Shown piece after piece: positions 17,237 through 26,492 of a stretch of DNA of 63,871 nt (its first letter is position 1; each line of letters starts with the position of its first letter). The stretch comes from Bacteroidales bacterium UBA4814 (GTDB lineage: Bacteria > Bacteroidota > Bacteroidia > Bacteroidales > UBA7960): contig DHFW01000018.1 of the NCBI GenBank assembly GCA_002402465.1, forward strand, positions 1 through 63,871. Reading direction: 5' to 3'. Under the pieces are notes generated by a model. That model saw only the letters and a list, made by a program, of their open reading frames with translations. It ran no database searches and was not told the origin of the DNA. A program made the translations under genes and the position numbers.

Positions 17237-17264
17237 GTTTGCCCATATTAATAATTCCATTGTT

Positions 17265-20135
17265 ATGGAAAATACTTGTCGCTTCTTTCTGGTTTATACA
17301 TGCAAGTGTGTCTTGTTTTTTCTTTTTTTGATGATACCGTTAGCCGGCTGGAACCAAATTCCTTTTCACGTGACGAATTACAATCGATCGGTTTATTCGG
17401 CAGGAGACCAAAATTGGGCAATTGATCTTGATAATGCAGGTAATTTGTATGTGGGCAATACCAAGGGGTTACTTATTCTAAAAGGCGCCTCATTCAGTCT
17501 TTATGAAATGCCGCTTAAAACCCCTGTTCGCTCGGTGAGGTTTTTAGATGGACTTATTTATTCCGGATCTTTTGAAGACTTTGGCTACTGGCAAAAAGAT
17601 GCCGCTGGAAATTTAAAATATCATTCCCTGGTACCCCTGTTAAATGGCATTGACCTTAGGAATGAAGAATTCTGGCGGATTAAAAAGCATGAAGGCTCCA
17701 TTTATTTTCAGAGCTTTGGTAAATTACTTCGATACAATGGTTCGGCAATTGAAGAAATTGAAATTCCGGGTTCGGTTTTGTTTTTACTCCAGTGCGGCGA
17801 AAACCTTTTTATTCAGCAAATTGATGGTGGCTTGTTTGAAATTAAGGGAGGTGAACTGTTTTTCGTAGAAGGGAGTGAAATTTTCTGCGACACGGAAGTT
17901 AAAGCCATTTTGCCTTTTACGAAAGATACTTTTTTGGTTGGGACCAGTTCAAAAGGTGTGTTTTTGTCAGATGGGAAATCGTGGGTACCTTGGGAAAACG
18001 AAGCAGACCAGCAGTTGCGCGAATTTAAAATTAACAATGGAGTAAGGGTTGGTAACCTGCTTGCCTTTGGCACAATAATGAAAGGGATTTTTATTTTTGA
18101 TCTTGAAGGAAAACTTGCTCACCACCTTCATTCTGGAAATTCCATTCAGAATAATACTATTCTGGCCTTAAGAAATGATGCCGAAAATAATCTCTGGGTT
18201 GGAATGGATAAAGGCTTTGATTATGTTACCTTAAATTCGCCGGTAGAATTGTTTATTGATGATGAATCATCTTTGGGTACCGTCTATACTGCTGAATTTT
18301 ATAACGGCACCCTTTATATTGGAACCAACCAGGGTATCCATTACTTTTCGCTTGACGAAAACGGAAAATTCTCAGAAAGCCGATTTATTTCTGAATCGCA
18401 GGGACAGGTTTGGTTTATTAAAGAAATTGATGGCGAATTGTATTGCGGACTGAATGAGGGCACTTTTCTTATCCGCAATAATAAACTTATCAGGGTTAGC
18501 GACATCAGCGGAGGGTATAATTTAAAGAAGTTCTCCGGGATTTATGATGATTATCTTATCCAAAGCACGTATTACCCTCTGGTGATTTATGAAATGGGAG
18601 ATGGGGTTTGGCGCAAAAGCCATATTCTGACAGGTTTTGAAGGGCCTGCGCGATTTCTTGAGGTTGACCACCTGGGAAATATCTGGCTTGGGCATTCACT
18701 GGCAGGTATTTACAAGGTGCAACCATCAGGTGACCTGAAAACTGCCATACATACAATAAAGATTGATGGTGATTTTGGGTTGAACAGCCCTACAAACCGT
18801 GTTTTCAAGGTGGATAACCGAATTGTAATCCTTACAGGAGAAACCATACTTCAATGGGATGCCATAAACAATAAACTTCTTCCTTACCATGAAATCATTC
18901 CAAAACTCGAAGGTTTTGAAAAGGCAAGCATGATTATCCCGGCAGGGGAGAACAAATATTGGTTTGTAAAGCAGAAAGAAATTGGCCTTTTCGAAATCAG
19001 GTTCAATGATGTAAGTTTATTGTATCGTTTCCTTCCCGAAATGTTCGGGCTTGAGTTGGTCGAAGATTACGAAAATATTGTTGCTCTTAATGACACCCTG
19101 CACCTGATTTGCCTTTCAAATGGCTTTTCTATTCTGAACTTCAATCGGATTAATCAATTGCCTCAGAATAATTACACGCCTGAAATCAGGGAACTGTCGT
19201 TTTGGAAAAATCCGGACAGAAAAATACGTTTGGAAAATGATCGTACCGGAGCTCTCAAACTGAAGAGGGGTTTCAATAACATAAATATTCAGTTCTCCCA
19301 CAGGGGCTCTTTCGGGAAGATGAAATATTTTCAGTATAAGCTCTCTCAAATAGACCAGGATTGGAGCGAATGGACGCTGTCAACCGAAGAAACCTACCTT
19401 CGTTTACCCCCGGGAAACTATGTTTTTCAGGTAAGAACCTTGGATGGCAAGGGTTTCATTTCAGAACCCGAGCAAATTAACTTTAAAGTCAGGGCTCCCT
19501 GGTACATTACCTTTTATGCCTTTGCATTTTATGCCCTTGTTTTATTGCTGATTTTCTGGTTTGCCAGGTGGAGGTACCTGCAAAGGTTTTTTAAAAGGAG
19601 GGAAGAAGAATTTAAGCGCCAGCAGGTTGAAATACTAATGCAAAAGGAGCAGGCTGAAAGTGAGATTATCAGGCTAACAAACGAGAAACTGCAGTCAGAG
19701 ATTTCACTGAAAAACACCCAGCTTGCCAACAACACCATGTCCATAATTCGGAAAAACGAGCTCCTTAATGAAATTCAGAAAGAACTGAGCATACAAATAG
19801 AAGAGTTAGGTCAAAGAGTTCCAAGGAAGTATTTTGCGAGAATTATTAAGCTAATTGACAATAGTAAAAAAAGTGACCATGATTGGGAAATGTTCGAGAA
19901 GCTTTTTGATCAGGCTCATGAAAACTTTTTTCAGCGGTTAAAAGCCAAATTTCCTGATCTCACTCCCAGTGACCTGCGACTTTGCGCTTATCTTCGCCTC
20001 AACCTTTCATCGAAAGAGATAGCCCCTTTGCTGAATATTTCTGTTAGGGGCGTTGAGGAACGACGCTACAGGCTTAGAAAAAGACTGGGTTTGCTCCCAA
20101 CCCAGAACCTGGTTGAATATATATTATCTTTCTGA
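17265..20135 (+). CDS. Membrane-spanning one-component regulator: propeller sensor, Y_Y_Y, LuxR-type HTH
   Basis: A 956-aa transcription regulator that likely senses imported oligosaccharide in the periplasm and controls the adjacent locus. A hydrophobic N terminus (VLFFLFLMIPLAGW) is followed by about 600 residues of two-component-regulator propeller repeats (DNAGNLYVGNTKGLLIL, NNLWVGMDKGFDYV). A Y_Y_Y domain (YKLSQIDQDWSEWTLS), one membrane helix at about residues 746-768 and a coiled coil come next. The C-terminal helix-turn-helix is in LTPSDLRLCAYLRLNLSSKE. There is no histidine kinase or receiver domain, so it differs from hybrid two-component sensors and must signal directly to its DNA-binding domain. 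It points toward the SusC gene. Confidence 0.88.
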   Translation: MENTCRFFLVYTCKCVLFFLFLMIPLAGWNQIPFHVTNYNRSVYSAGDQNWAIDLDNAGNLYVGNTKGLLILKGASFSLYEMPLKTPVRSVRFLDGLIYSGSFEDFGYWQKDAAGNLKYHSLVPLLNGIDLRNEEFWRIKKHEGSIYFQSFGKLLRYNGSAIEEIEIPGSVLFLLQCGENLFIQQIDGGLFEIKGGELFFVEGSEIFCDTEVKAILPFTKDTFLVGTSSKGVFLSDGKSWVPWENEADQQLREFKINNGVRVGNLLAFGTIMKGIFIFDLEGKLAHHLHSGNSIQNNTILALRNDAENNLWVGMDKGFDYVTLNSPVELFIDDESSLGTVYTAEFYNGTLYIGTNQGIHYFSLDENGKFSESRFISESQGQVWFIKEIDGELYCGLNEGTFLIRNNKLIRVSDISGGYNLKKFSGIYDDYLIQSTYYPLVIYEMGDGVWRKSHILTGFEGPARFLEVDHLGNIWLGHSLAGIYKVQPSGDLKTAIHTIKIDGDFGLNSPTNRVFKVDNRIVILTGETILQWDAINNKLLPYHEIIPKLEGFEKASMIIPAGENKYWFVKQKEIGLFEIRFNDVSLLYRFLPEMFGLELVEDYENIVALNDTLHLICLSNGFSILNFNRINQLPQNNYTPEIRELSFWKNPDRKIRLENDRTGALKLKRGFNNINIQFSHRGSFGKMKYFQYKLSQIDQDWSEWTLSTEETYLRLPPGNYVFQVRTLDGKGFISEPEQINFKVRAPWYITFYAFAFYALVLLLIFWFARWRYLQRFFKRREEEFKRQQVEILMQKEQAESEIIRLTNEKLQSEISLKNTQLANNTMSIIRKNELLNEIQKELSIQIEELGQRVPRKYFARIIKLIDNSKKSDHDWEMFEKLFDQAHENFFQRLKAKFPDLTPSDLRLCAYLRLNLSSKEIAPLLNISVRGVEERRYRLRKRLGLLPTQNLVEYILSF

Positions 20136-20612
20136 TCATTTTCTTTGTCCCCTATTTTTTTCGATTTTTTTTCAGAATTATTTTCTTTTCTCCTTAAATA
20201 TTCGTAACTTTTTACGTTTCTAATCCATTGAATTATAATGGTTTTTGAATGTTGAAAGAAATATGCGTGGGTAAAATTGGGGTGCTTTTTTTACTCCCGT
20301 TTTGGGTGAAGTATTCGTGTTGGTATGCTTGTTTTGCGATTGGACGGCAATGGCCTTAAATTGCAGTCGTAAAAGACTTGCAAAACGAGTGAACAGGTTA
20401 AAAAATACGAAGGTGAAGTTACGAGAACCCGTGAAATCTGTAAGTATTCTCTAAAATAGTGTAATGCTACTTTCTGTTTTAATGCACAACTTAGTTAATT
20501 AAAATTGGCTTACCATTTGAACCGAATTGTTCCAATGGTCTTGTTTTGTTTTTGCTTCATATAGCGGGTTCTTTCTTTACCAAAATAACAACCACAACAA
20601 AACCATTTGCCT
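20136..20612 (+). promoter_or_regulatory. Long control region between regulator and susC
   Basis: A 477-base gap without a gene. It is A+T-rich and contains no TAnnTTTG element that I could find, which fits an activator-dependent promoter. It contains an imperfect palindrome ACCATTTGAA (20512-20521) / TTCCAATGGT (20530-20539), nine of ten positions paired with an eight-base spacer, about 75-100 bases before susC. This is a candidate operator for the upstream regulator. Confidence 0.45.
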
Positions 20613-23600
20613 ATGAAAAATCATTTCGATTTCAGACATTACCCCAGGCTTTTGATGGTTGCTGTTGCCATTTTGCTGATGGGTTTTCAGGCAATGGGGC
20701 AACGCATTATCAGGGGTACGGTAACGGGCTCTGACACAGGTGAAACCCTGCCCGGAGTAAATATAGTGGTAAAAGGTACCACAAGGGGTACTACCACAAA
20801 CATCGATGGAGCATTTCAGATTGAAGTGCAACCTGCCGACCAGGCACTTGTTTTTTCATTTATCGGGTATGAAGATCAAGAAATTGTCATTGGCACTGCA
20901 GATGTCATTCAGGTGGTGCTTCAAATTTCCAGTACTTCTCTCGAAGAATTTGTGGTAATTGGTTACGGCACAGTGAGAAAAAGCGACCTTACCGGAGCCG
21001 TAAGTTCATTAAAGGCCGAAGATATAGTTAAAATTACGGCTTTGCATCCTGAAAAAGCCTTGCAGGGAAAGGTTACCGGAGTTCAAATTACCACCACCTC
21101 GGGTGCCCCCGGAGCAGGAGCTTCCGTGAGGGTAAGAGGGGTGGGCACCTTTAACAACTCTTCTCCCATTTATGTGGTTGATGGGGTTATCCTTGATGAT
21201 ATATCTTTTCTTAACTCGGGCGATATAGCATCGATGGAAGTACTAAAAGATGCCTCGGCCACCGCCATTTATGGCTCACGTGGAGCAAATGGGGTTATCC
21301 TTATTCAGACCAAAACAGGCACCCTGGGTCAAGAGAAGCCCCAGTTCAGTTTCTCATCAGAATATGGTATTCAGCGGCTTTCCAAAAAGATCGACCTGCT
21401 GTCAGGTCGTGAATTTGCTATTATCACCAACGAAATCCTGCCTGGTACTTATAATAACGTGGATATCCTTCCAAATACCGACTGGCAGGACCTGATTTTT
21501 CAAAGCGCACCGGTGCAGAACCATCAGTTTTCTATTACAGGAGCATCAAATGTTACCCAGTATTATGTAGGTATTGGGCTTTATTTGCAAGATGGGATTA
21601 TTCCAAAGTCCGATTACCAGCGTCTTACGCTTAAGCTGAACAATACTTACAATCTTTCTGATTTTTTCAGGATTGGAAATAACTTTACCCTGGCACCTTT
21701 TCAGCAGCAAATTGCACCTAATGTTACCTATTCGGTCTACCGTGCACAACCCTTGCTTAATCCTTATTACGAAGACGAAAGTTTTGGCGTGGTTTACAAC
21801 GTTGGTAACCCCTTGGCCGACCTGGAATATTCAAACAACTTCCGCCGTGGTGTGAGAGGCGTTGGTAACATTTTTGCCGAAGCCAACCCCACCGATGCCT
21901 TAACCTTGAAATCGAGCCTGGGGATTGATGCCTCTTTTAATAAAGCCGAAAGCTTTACGCCTGCCTTTGCCGTTTTAAACCCGGATGGAACCGCATCACA
22001 ACAGTATAATGAGTTCAGCGATATTTTCAAAGGCAATTCAGACAACCTTAGCTGGCTTTGGGAAAATACGGTAAGTTATGACAAAATGCTCGCCCGTCAC
22101 AATATAAATGCGGTTGCTGGTTTTACTATGCAAAAAAGCCAGTCGGAGGAGTTTCGTATAGCAGGACAAAATCTGATCCGCGACGAAAGTGACTTCTGGT
22201 ATATTTTACCCTCTTACGTTCTTGATGAGGCCAACAACATTAACATGTTGCAAAGCCTTTTTAATGGGGTTGATCCCAACCAATATTATTCCATGATTTC
22301 CTTCCTTTTCAGGGCAAACTATAGTTTCGACAACCGTTATATTGCTACTGTAACATTTCGGCGGGACGGATCATCCAAGTTCAGCAAAGAAAACCGCTTT
22401 TCCAACTTCCCGTCATTTGCCCTTGGCTGGAACATTGGGAATGAAGAGTTCATGAAGTCCGTTATGCTGATTTCAAATTTAAAATTGAGGGCCAGCTGGG
22501 GTATTATCGGCAATGAGAAGATTCTGTATTTCGACAGGTTTGCAAGGGTTCAATCAGACTTGCTGGCTATTTTTTCCAACCCGGATGCTTCTTACCCGGC
22601 TGCCAGCTATTTCAAGAACGGCAACCCTGATTTGAAATGGGAAAGTACCACCCAGACTGACATTGGCCTCGAGATAGGATTGCTGAATAACCGGCTCATT
22701 GGTGAATTTGATTTATACAACCGCGTCACAGATGATATCCTGGTGGAACTATCCACTCCGGGTCATTTAGGAAACGGGCAGGGGCAGAAAGTAAGGTATA
22801 ACGCTGCCTCTGTGTTAAACCGTGGCTTCGAGTTTAATCTTCGCTGGCGCGAAAAAGTGAGGGAGTTCAGTTACAGTGTTGGGGTACTGGGAACCACCAT
22901 TCACAATGAAGTTCGTTCTATTGGCGGTGCAAGCGGTGTTGACTCGGTGCTCATTGGGGGCTACCTGGCCAATGGGATTCCCGTTACGCTTAGCCGCGTC
23001 GGATTACCAATAGGGGCTTTTTACGGATACATTACCGATGGTATTTTCCAGAACCAGGAAGAGCTCGATGCCTATCCACACTCATCGCAGGCAGGAGTTG
23101 GCGATCTTCGCTTTGTGGATGTGAATAAGGATGGCTTGATCAATGGTCTCGACCGCACTTATATCGGTTCGCCTATCCCCAAATTTATTTATGGTCTGAA
23201 CTTTGAATTCCAGTATAAGGCTTTCGACCTCTCAATAGATGTTCATGGTCAAACAGGCAATAAAATATTTAATGGCAAAGATGCTGTTCGGCCAGATCCT
23301 TACAATTTTGAACGCACGGTTTGGAACCGATGGACCGGACCCGGTACAAGTAATACTGAACCCCGCCCTTCTTTTGGTGGCTATAATTACACGCCCTCTG
23401 ACAGGTTTATCCAGGATGGATCTTTCATACGGTTGCGCAACGTTATGATCGGATATACGCTTCCTGAAACCTTTGCCCGCAGGATGGGCATGACGGATGT
23501 TCGGCTCTATCTTAAGGGTACGAATATTTTCACACAGACAAAGTTTACCGGTTATACCCCTGAGATAGGAAGCTACGATGTGCTTTCAAATGGGATAGAT

Positions 23601-23657
23601 TTTGGAACCTATCCTATCGCGGCAGTTTTCTCATTAGGATTAAACGTAACTTTTTAA
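20613..23657 (+). CDS. SusC/RagA-type TonB-dependent outer-membrane transporter
   Basis: A 1014-aa porin that imports oligosaccharides with its SusD partner. After the signal peptide (LLMVAVAILLMGFQAMGQ) comes a carboxypeptidase-D-like domain (GETLPGVNIVVKGTTRGT). The plug follows (EFVVIGYGTVRKSDLTGAV, RVRGVGTFNNSSPIYVVDGV), then a long 22-strand barrel ending LGLNVTF. ATG 20613 is chosen over the TTG two codons earlier. susD follows after 11 bases. The neighbouring GH144, GH35 and GH94 genes suggest beta-1,2-glucan oligomers as substrate. Confidence 0.96.
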   Translation: MKNHFDFRHYPRLLMVAVAILLMGFQAMGQRIIRGTVTGSDTGETLPGVNIVVKGTTRGTTTNIDGAFQIEVQPADQALVFSFIGYEDQEIVIGTADVIQVVLQISSTSLEEFVVIGYGTVRKSDLTGAVSSLKAEDIVKITALHPEKALQGKVTGVQITTTSGAPGAGASVRVRGVGTFNNSSPIYVVDGVILDDISFLNSGDIASMEVLKDASATAIYGSRGANGVILIQTKTGTLGQEKPQFSFSSEYGIQRLSKKIDLLSGREFAIITNEILPGTYNNVDILPNTDWQDLIFQSAPVQNHQFSITGASNVTQYYVGIGLYLQDGIIPKSDYQRLTLKLNNTYNLSDFFRIGNNFTLAPFQQQIAPNVTYSVYRAQPLLNPYYEDESFGVVYNVGNPLADLEYSNNFRRGVRGVGNIFAEANPTDALTLKSSLGIDASFNKAESFTPAFAVLNPDGTASQQYNEFSDIFKGNSDNLSWLWENTVSYDKMLARHNINAVAGFTMQKSQSEEFRIAGQNLIRDESDFWYILPSYVLDEANNINMLQSLFNGVDPNQYYSMISFLFRANYSFDNRYIATVTFRRDGSSKFSKENRFSNFPSFALGWNIGNEEFMKSVMLISNLKLRASWGIIGNEKILYFDRFARVQSDLLAIFSNPDASYPAASYFKNGNPDLKWESTTQTDIGLEIGLLNNRLIGEFDLYNRVTDDILVELSTPGHLGNGQGQKVRYNAASVLNRGFEFNLRWREKVREFSYSVGVLGTTIHNEVRSIGGASGVDSVLIGGYLANGIPVTLSRVGLPIGAFYGYITDGIFQNQEELDAYPHSSQAGVGDLRFVDVNKDGLINGLDRTYIGSPIPKFIYGLNFEFQYKAFDLSIDVHGQTGNKIFNGKDAVRPDPYNFERTVWNRWTGPGTSNTEPRPSFGGYNYTPSDRFIQDGSFIRLRNVMIGYTLPETFARRMGMTDVRLYLKGTNIFTQTKFTGYTPEIGSYDVLSNGIDFGTYPIAAVFSLGLNVTF

Positions 23658-23668
23658 AAGGCCAGGCT

Positions 23669-25144
23669 ATGAAAAAGAGAACCATCATACTGATATTGAT
23701 CAGCATTCTTGCTTTCCAGGGTTGTGAAGATTTCCTTGAGCTGAACCCACAGGGGCAACTCACCCAGGAATCATTTCCTACTACACCGGCTGACGCCCAG
23801 CTTGCCACCAATGCAGTTTATTCAACACTTCGTGGCTGGCATTATCATTCGGGCGGGTTCCCGATTCTTGATATCATGTCTGACGATGCGCACAAGGGCA
23901 GCAATCCTGCCGACCAGCTTAACACCATTGGTCCGTACGAAAACTTTACCCACACAACCACCCAGGATGGCCTTGACCGTTGGTGGTCTGCCCTATACCA
24001 GGGAATTAAATATGCAAATGTGGTGATTGAAAAGGTACCTGCCATTAATATGAATGCCACCCTAAGGAACAGATACATTGCTGAAGCAAGGTTCTTAAGG
24101 GCCTTATATTACTTTGACCTGGTCAGGGCCTGGGGAGGCGTTCCAATTATTACGACCACCACACCTGCTTTGCAGGTACCGCGGTCAGGAAAGGATGACG
24201 TCTATGCCCTGATTCTGGAAGATTTGATGTTTGCTGTTGAAAACCTTCCGGAAAAAAGCCAGTATGCTGCTTCTGACCTTGGCAGGGCTTCAAAAGGAGC
24301 TGCAAAAGCCCTCATAGCAAAAGTTTACCTTTTCAGGCAGGATTTTCTTAACGCTGAAATCTATGCCCTGGATGTTGTAAATTCGAACGAATATGACCTT
24401 GAGCCTGCTTTCTTAAATGCCAACGGAAAAGATGGTGAGCACGGTACTGAGTCGGTTTTCGAAATTGGCGCTATGGAAACAGAAGGGGCGGTGGGCAACC
24501 AGTATGCAAACACCCAGGGCGTTCGTGGAACCCCTAATCGGGGTTGGGGTTTTAACCGGCCCTCACTCGACCTGAGATATACCTTTGATCCACTGGATCC
24601 CAGGCTTAAAGGGACTATTATTGACCTCGGCGATGTTATTGATGGCATTCTTATTCTTGGCGATGGCTCAACCCCAGACGAAACCTTCGATAATGACGGA
24701 AATCTGATTGAAGTGGAGTGCTACAACCGTAAGGTGTGGATTCCGGGCACTTCAACCAATACGCAGTTCGGGCACAACCGCAGGCTCATCCGGTTTTCTG
24801 ATGTGCTGCTTATTGCTGCTGAAGCCCTGAACGAAAACAATAAACCCGATCAGGCCCTCCTGTACCTGAACAGAGTGAGAGAAAGGGCGCGTGAGGGCAA
24901 TGACCAGATACTGCCTGACATCACCACAACCAATAAGGACGAACTCAGGGACCTGATCATTGAAGAAAGGCGAATGGAGCTCGCCCTTGAAGGTCATCGG
25001 TTCTGGGATCTGGTAAGAACCGGCAAAGCCCCGCAGGTGCTGGGATCAAGAGGCTTTGTCCAAGGAAAACATGAATTGCTCCCCATACCTCAAAATGAAA
25101 TTGATATTTCACAAGGGTCTCTAACTCAAAATCCAAACTGGTAA
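23669..25144 (+). CDS. SusD/RagB-type glycan-binding lipoprotein
   Basis: A 491-aa surface lipoprotein that forms the lid of the SusC pore. The lipobox is ILAFQGC (Cys about residue 19), then EDFLELNPQGQLTQESFP, the usual SusD opening. The TPR-like core includes RNRYIAEARFLRALYYFDLV. The C terminus has LIIEERRMELALEGHRFWDL and closes with PIPQNEIDISQGSLTQNPNW. All of these are standard family signatures. Confidence 0.96.
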   Translation: MKKRTIILILISILAFQGCEDFLELNPQGQLTQESFPTTPADAQLATNAVYSTLRGWHYHSGGFPILDIMSDDAHKGSNPADQLNTIGPYENFTHTTTQDGLDRWWSALYQGIKYANVVIEKVPAINMNATLRNRYIAEARFLRALYYFDLVRAWGGVPIITTTTPALQVPRSGKDDVYALILEDLMFAVENLPEKSQYAASDLGRASKGAAKALIAKVYLFRQDFLNAEIYALDVVNSNEYDLEPAFLNANGKDGEHGTESVFEIGAMETEGAVGNQYANTQGVRGTPNRGWGFNRPSLDLRYTFDPLDPRLKGTIIDLGDVIDGILILGDGSTPDETFDNDGNLIEVECYNRKVWIPGTSTNTQFGHNRRLIRFSDVLLIAAEALNENNKPDQALLYLNRVRERAREGNDQILPDITTTNKDELRDLIIEERRMELALEGHRFWDLVRTGKAPQVLGSRGFVQGKHELLPIPQNEIDISQGSLTQNPNW

Positions 25145-25176
25145 TTTTTTTTGTTTAACTAAAATCAAGCTTTATT

Positions 25177-26424
25177 ATGAAACACAAAAATTTTTTCTTC
25201 GGCTTTGTCATTGCTTTGGCAGCCATTTCAGTAACTTTTAGCGGATGTAAGGATGATGATCCCGAGGATCCCACTCTCGTAGCCCTTGTTGCCGGTACTA
25301 TTGACCTCAATGCTGCAACCTCGGCCACAGAGGTACCTGTTAATCCAACCATTGTTGCAACTTTTAATGTTGAAATTGACCCATCAAGTGCCACTTCAGC
25401 AAACATTACCCTTACGCAGGATTATGACAATACAGATATTCCACTGACAATTACGGCGTCAGGAAGGAATATTACGATTGTACCTGTTGATGATTTGGGA
25501 ACCGGAACACTTTATGAGTTAAAATTCAAGTCTGGCCTAAAATCGGTTGATGGCTTAACTCTTAGCGAAGTCACCCGTACCTTTTCCACCATCGGAGCGT
25601 TTGCTCCTTCAGGTGCCATTGCGCATTGGACCTTTGAAAACAATGCCAATGATGTGGCTGGTTCATTCAACCCGGCTGCCAATGGTATTGTTGACATTAC
25701 CTACGTTGACTCGCGTAACACAGCAGCTGGTAAAGCCGCAAGTTTTAACGGTACAACCAGTATTATTGAAATTCCCAATGGTGACCAGTTGATCAACACG
25801 AATAATTTCACTATTTCTTTCTGGGTAAGAGCAGAACCCCAGGATAAAGGGCATTTCGTAATTGGTCTAGGGGCGTTTTGGGGTTTGCAGTTTGAAATTT
25901 TTGGAGGACTAGATGGGGCCAAGTTTGCCGTTCGTTACGAATTGGCCGATGGTACCACCATTGGTGAGGACATGTGGTTCCCGAGCAACGCTGACTACGC
26001 CGATAACGGCGGCTGGCAGGGTTGGGACTTTGCAAAGGCTATCACACCTGAAAACTATGTTGCTATGGTAAGCAACAAATGGCTGCATGTAACCTTTACA
26101 TACAATGCCGCTACCAAGGCCGGCATACTTTACTATAATGGCGAGAAAATGAAGAGTCAAAACTTCAATTTATGGCCAGCAGACGCTCCACATCGCAATG
26201 TTGTGGGTTTAAAATATGCTGGCACTATGCCTGACGTGAATAATGACCTGGCCTTTGGTTTCATCCAGTCGCGTGCAGGCAGCTTGTGGGCTAATGAACC
26301 CTGGGGTGGATACGACTTCCCGGGAGCTAACCACTTTAAAGGACAACTCGACGATATCCGTATTTATCACAAGGTATTATCTCCAACTGAAATTCTGTTA
26401 ATGTACGACTCTGAGAAACCCTAA
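25177..26424 (+). CDS. Surface lipoprotein with Ig-like and LamG/concanavalin-type domains
   Basis: A 415-aa lipoprotein (lipobox SVTFSGC near residue 24). Residues about 30-140 form a Big_5-like domain (ATEVPVNPTIVATFNVEIDP). Residues about 145-410 form a jellyroll LamG-like domain (AIAHWTFENNANDVAGSF, AASFNGTTSIIEIPNG, GQLDDIRIYHKVLSPTEI). The position directly after susD is that of surface glycan-binding proteins, so binding of the target glucan is the likely role. A strong terminator follows at 26445-26482. Confidence 0.8.
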   Translation: MKHKNFFFGFVIALAAISVTFSGCKDDDPEDPTLVALVAGTIDLNAATSATEVPVNPTIVATFNVEIDPSSATSANITLTQDYDNTDIPLTITASGRNITIVPVDDLGTGTLYELKFKSGLKSVDGLTLSEVTRTFSTIGAFAPSGAIAHWTFENNANDVAGSFNPAANGIVDITYVDSRNTAAGKAASFNGTTSIIEIPNGDQLINTNNFTISFWVRAEPQDKGHFVIGLGAFWGLQFEIFGGLDGAKFAVRYELADGTTIGEDMWFPSNADYADNGGWQGWDFAKAITPENYVAMVSNKWLHVTFTYNAATKAGILYYNGEKMKSQNFNLWPADAPHRNVVGLKYAGTMPDVNNDLAFGFIQSRAGSLWANEPWGGYDFPGANHFKGQLDDIRIYHKVLSPTEILLMYDSEKP

Positions 26425-26444
26425 ATGTTGGTTTTGGTTAATTT

Positions 26445-26482
26445 CAGGCAGGGCGGGTTTCGGCCTGTCCCTGCCTGTTTTT
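26445..26482 (+). terminator. Terminator inside the polysaccharide locus
   Basis: CAGGCAGGG (26445-26453) pairs perfectly with CCCTGCCTG (26469-26477) and five T follow. It separates the uptake/binding genes from the enzyme genes and could reduce transcription of the latter. Confidence 0.75.
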
Positions 26483-26492
26483 AATAATTAAT

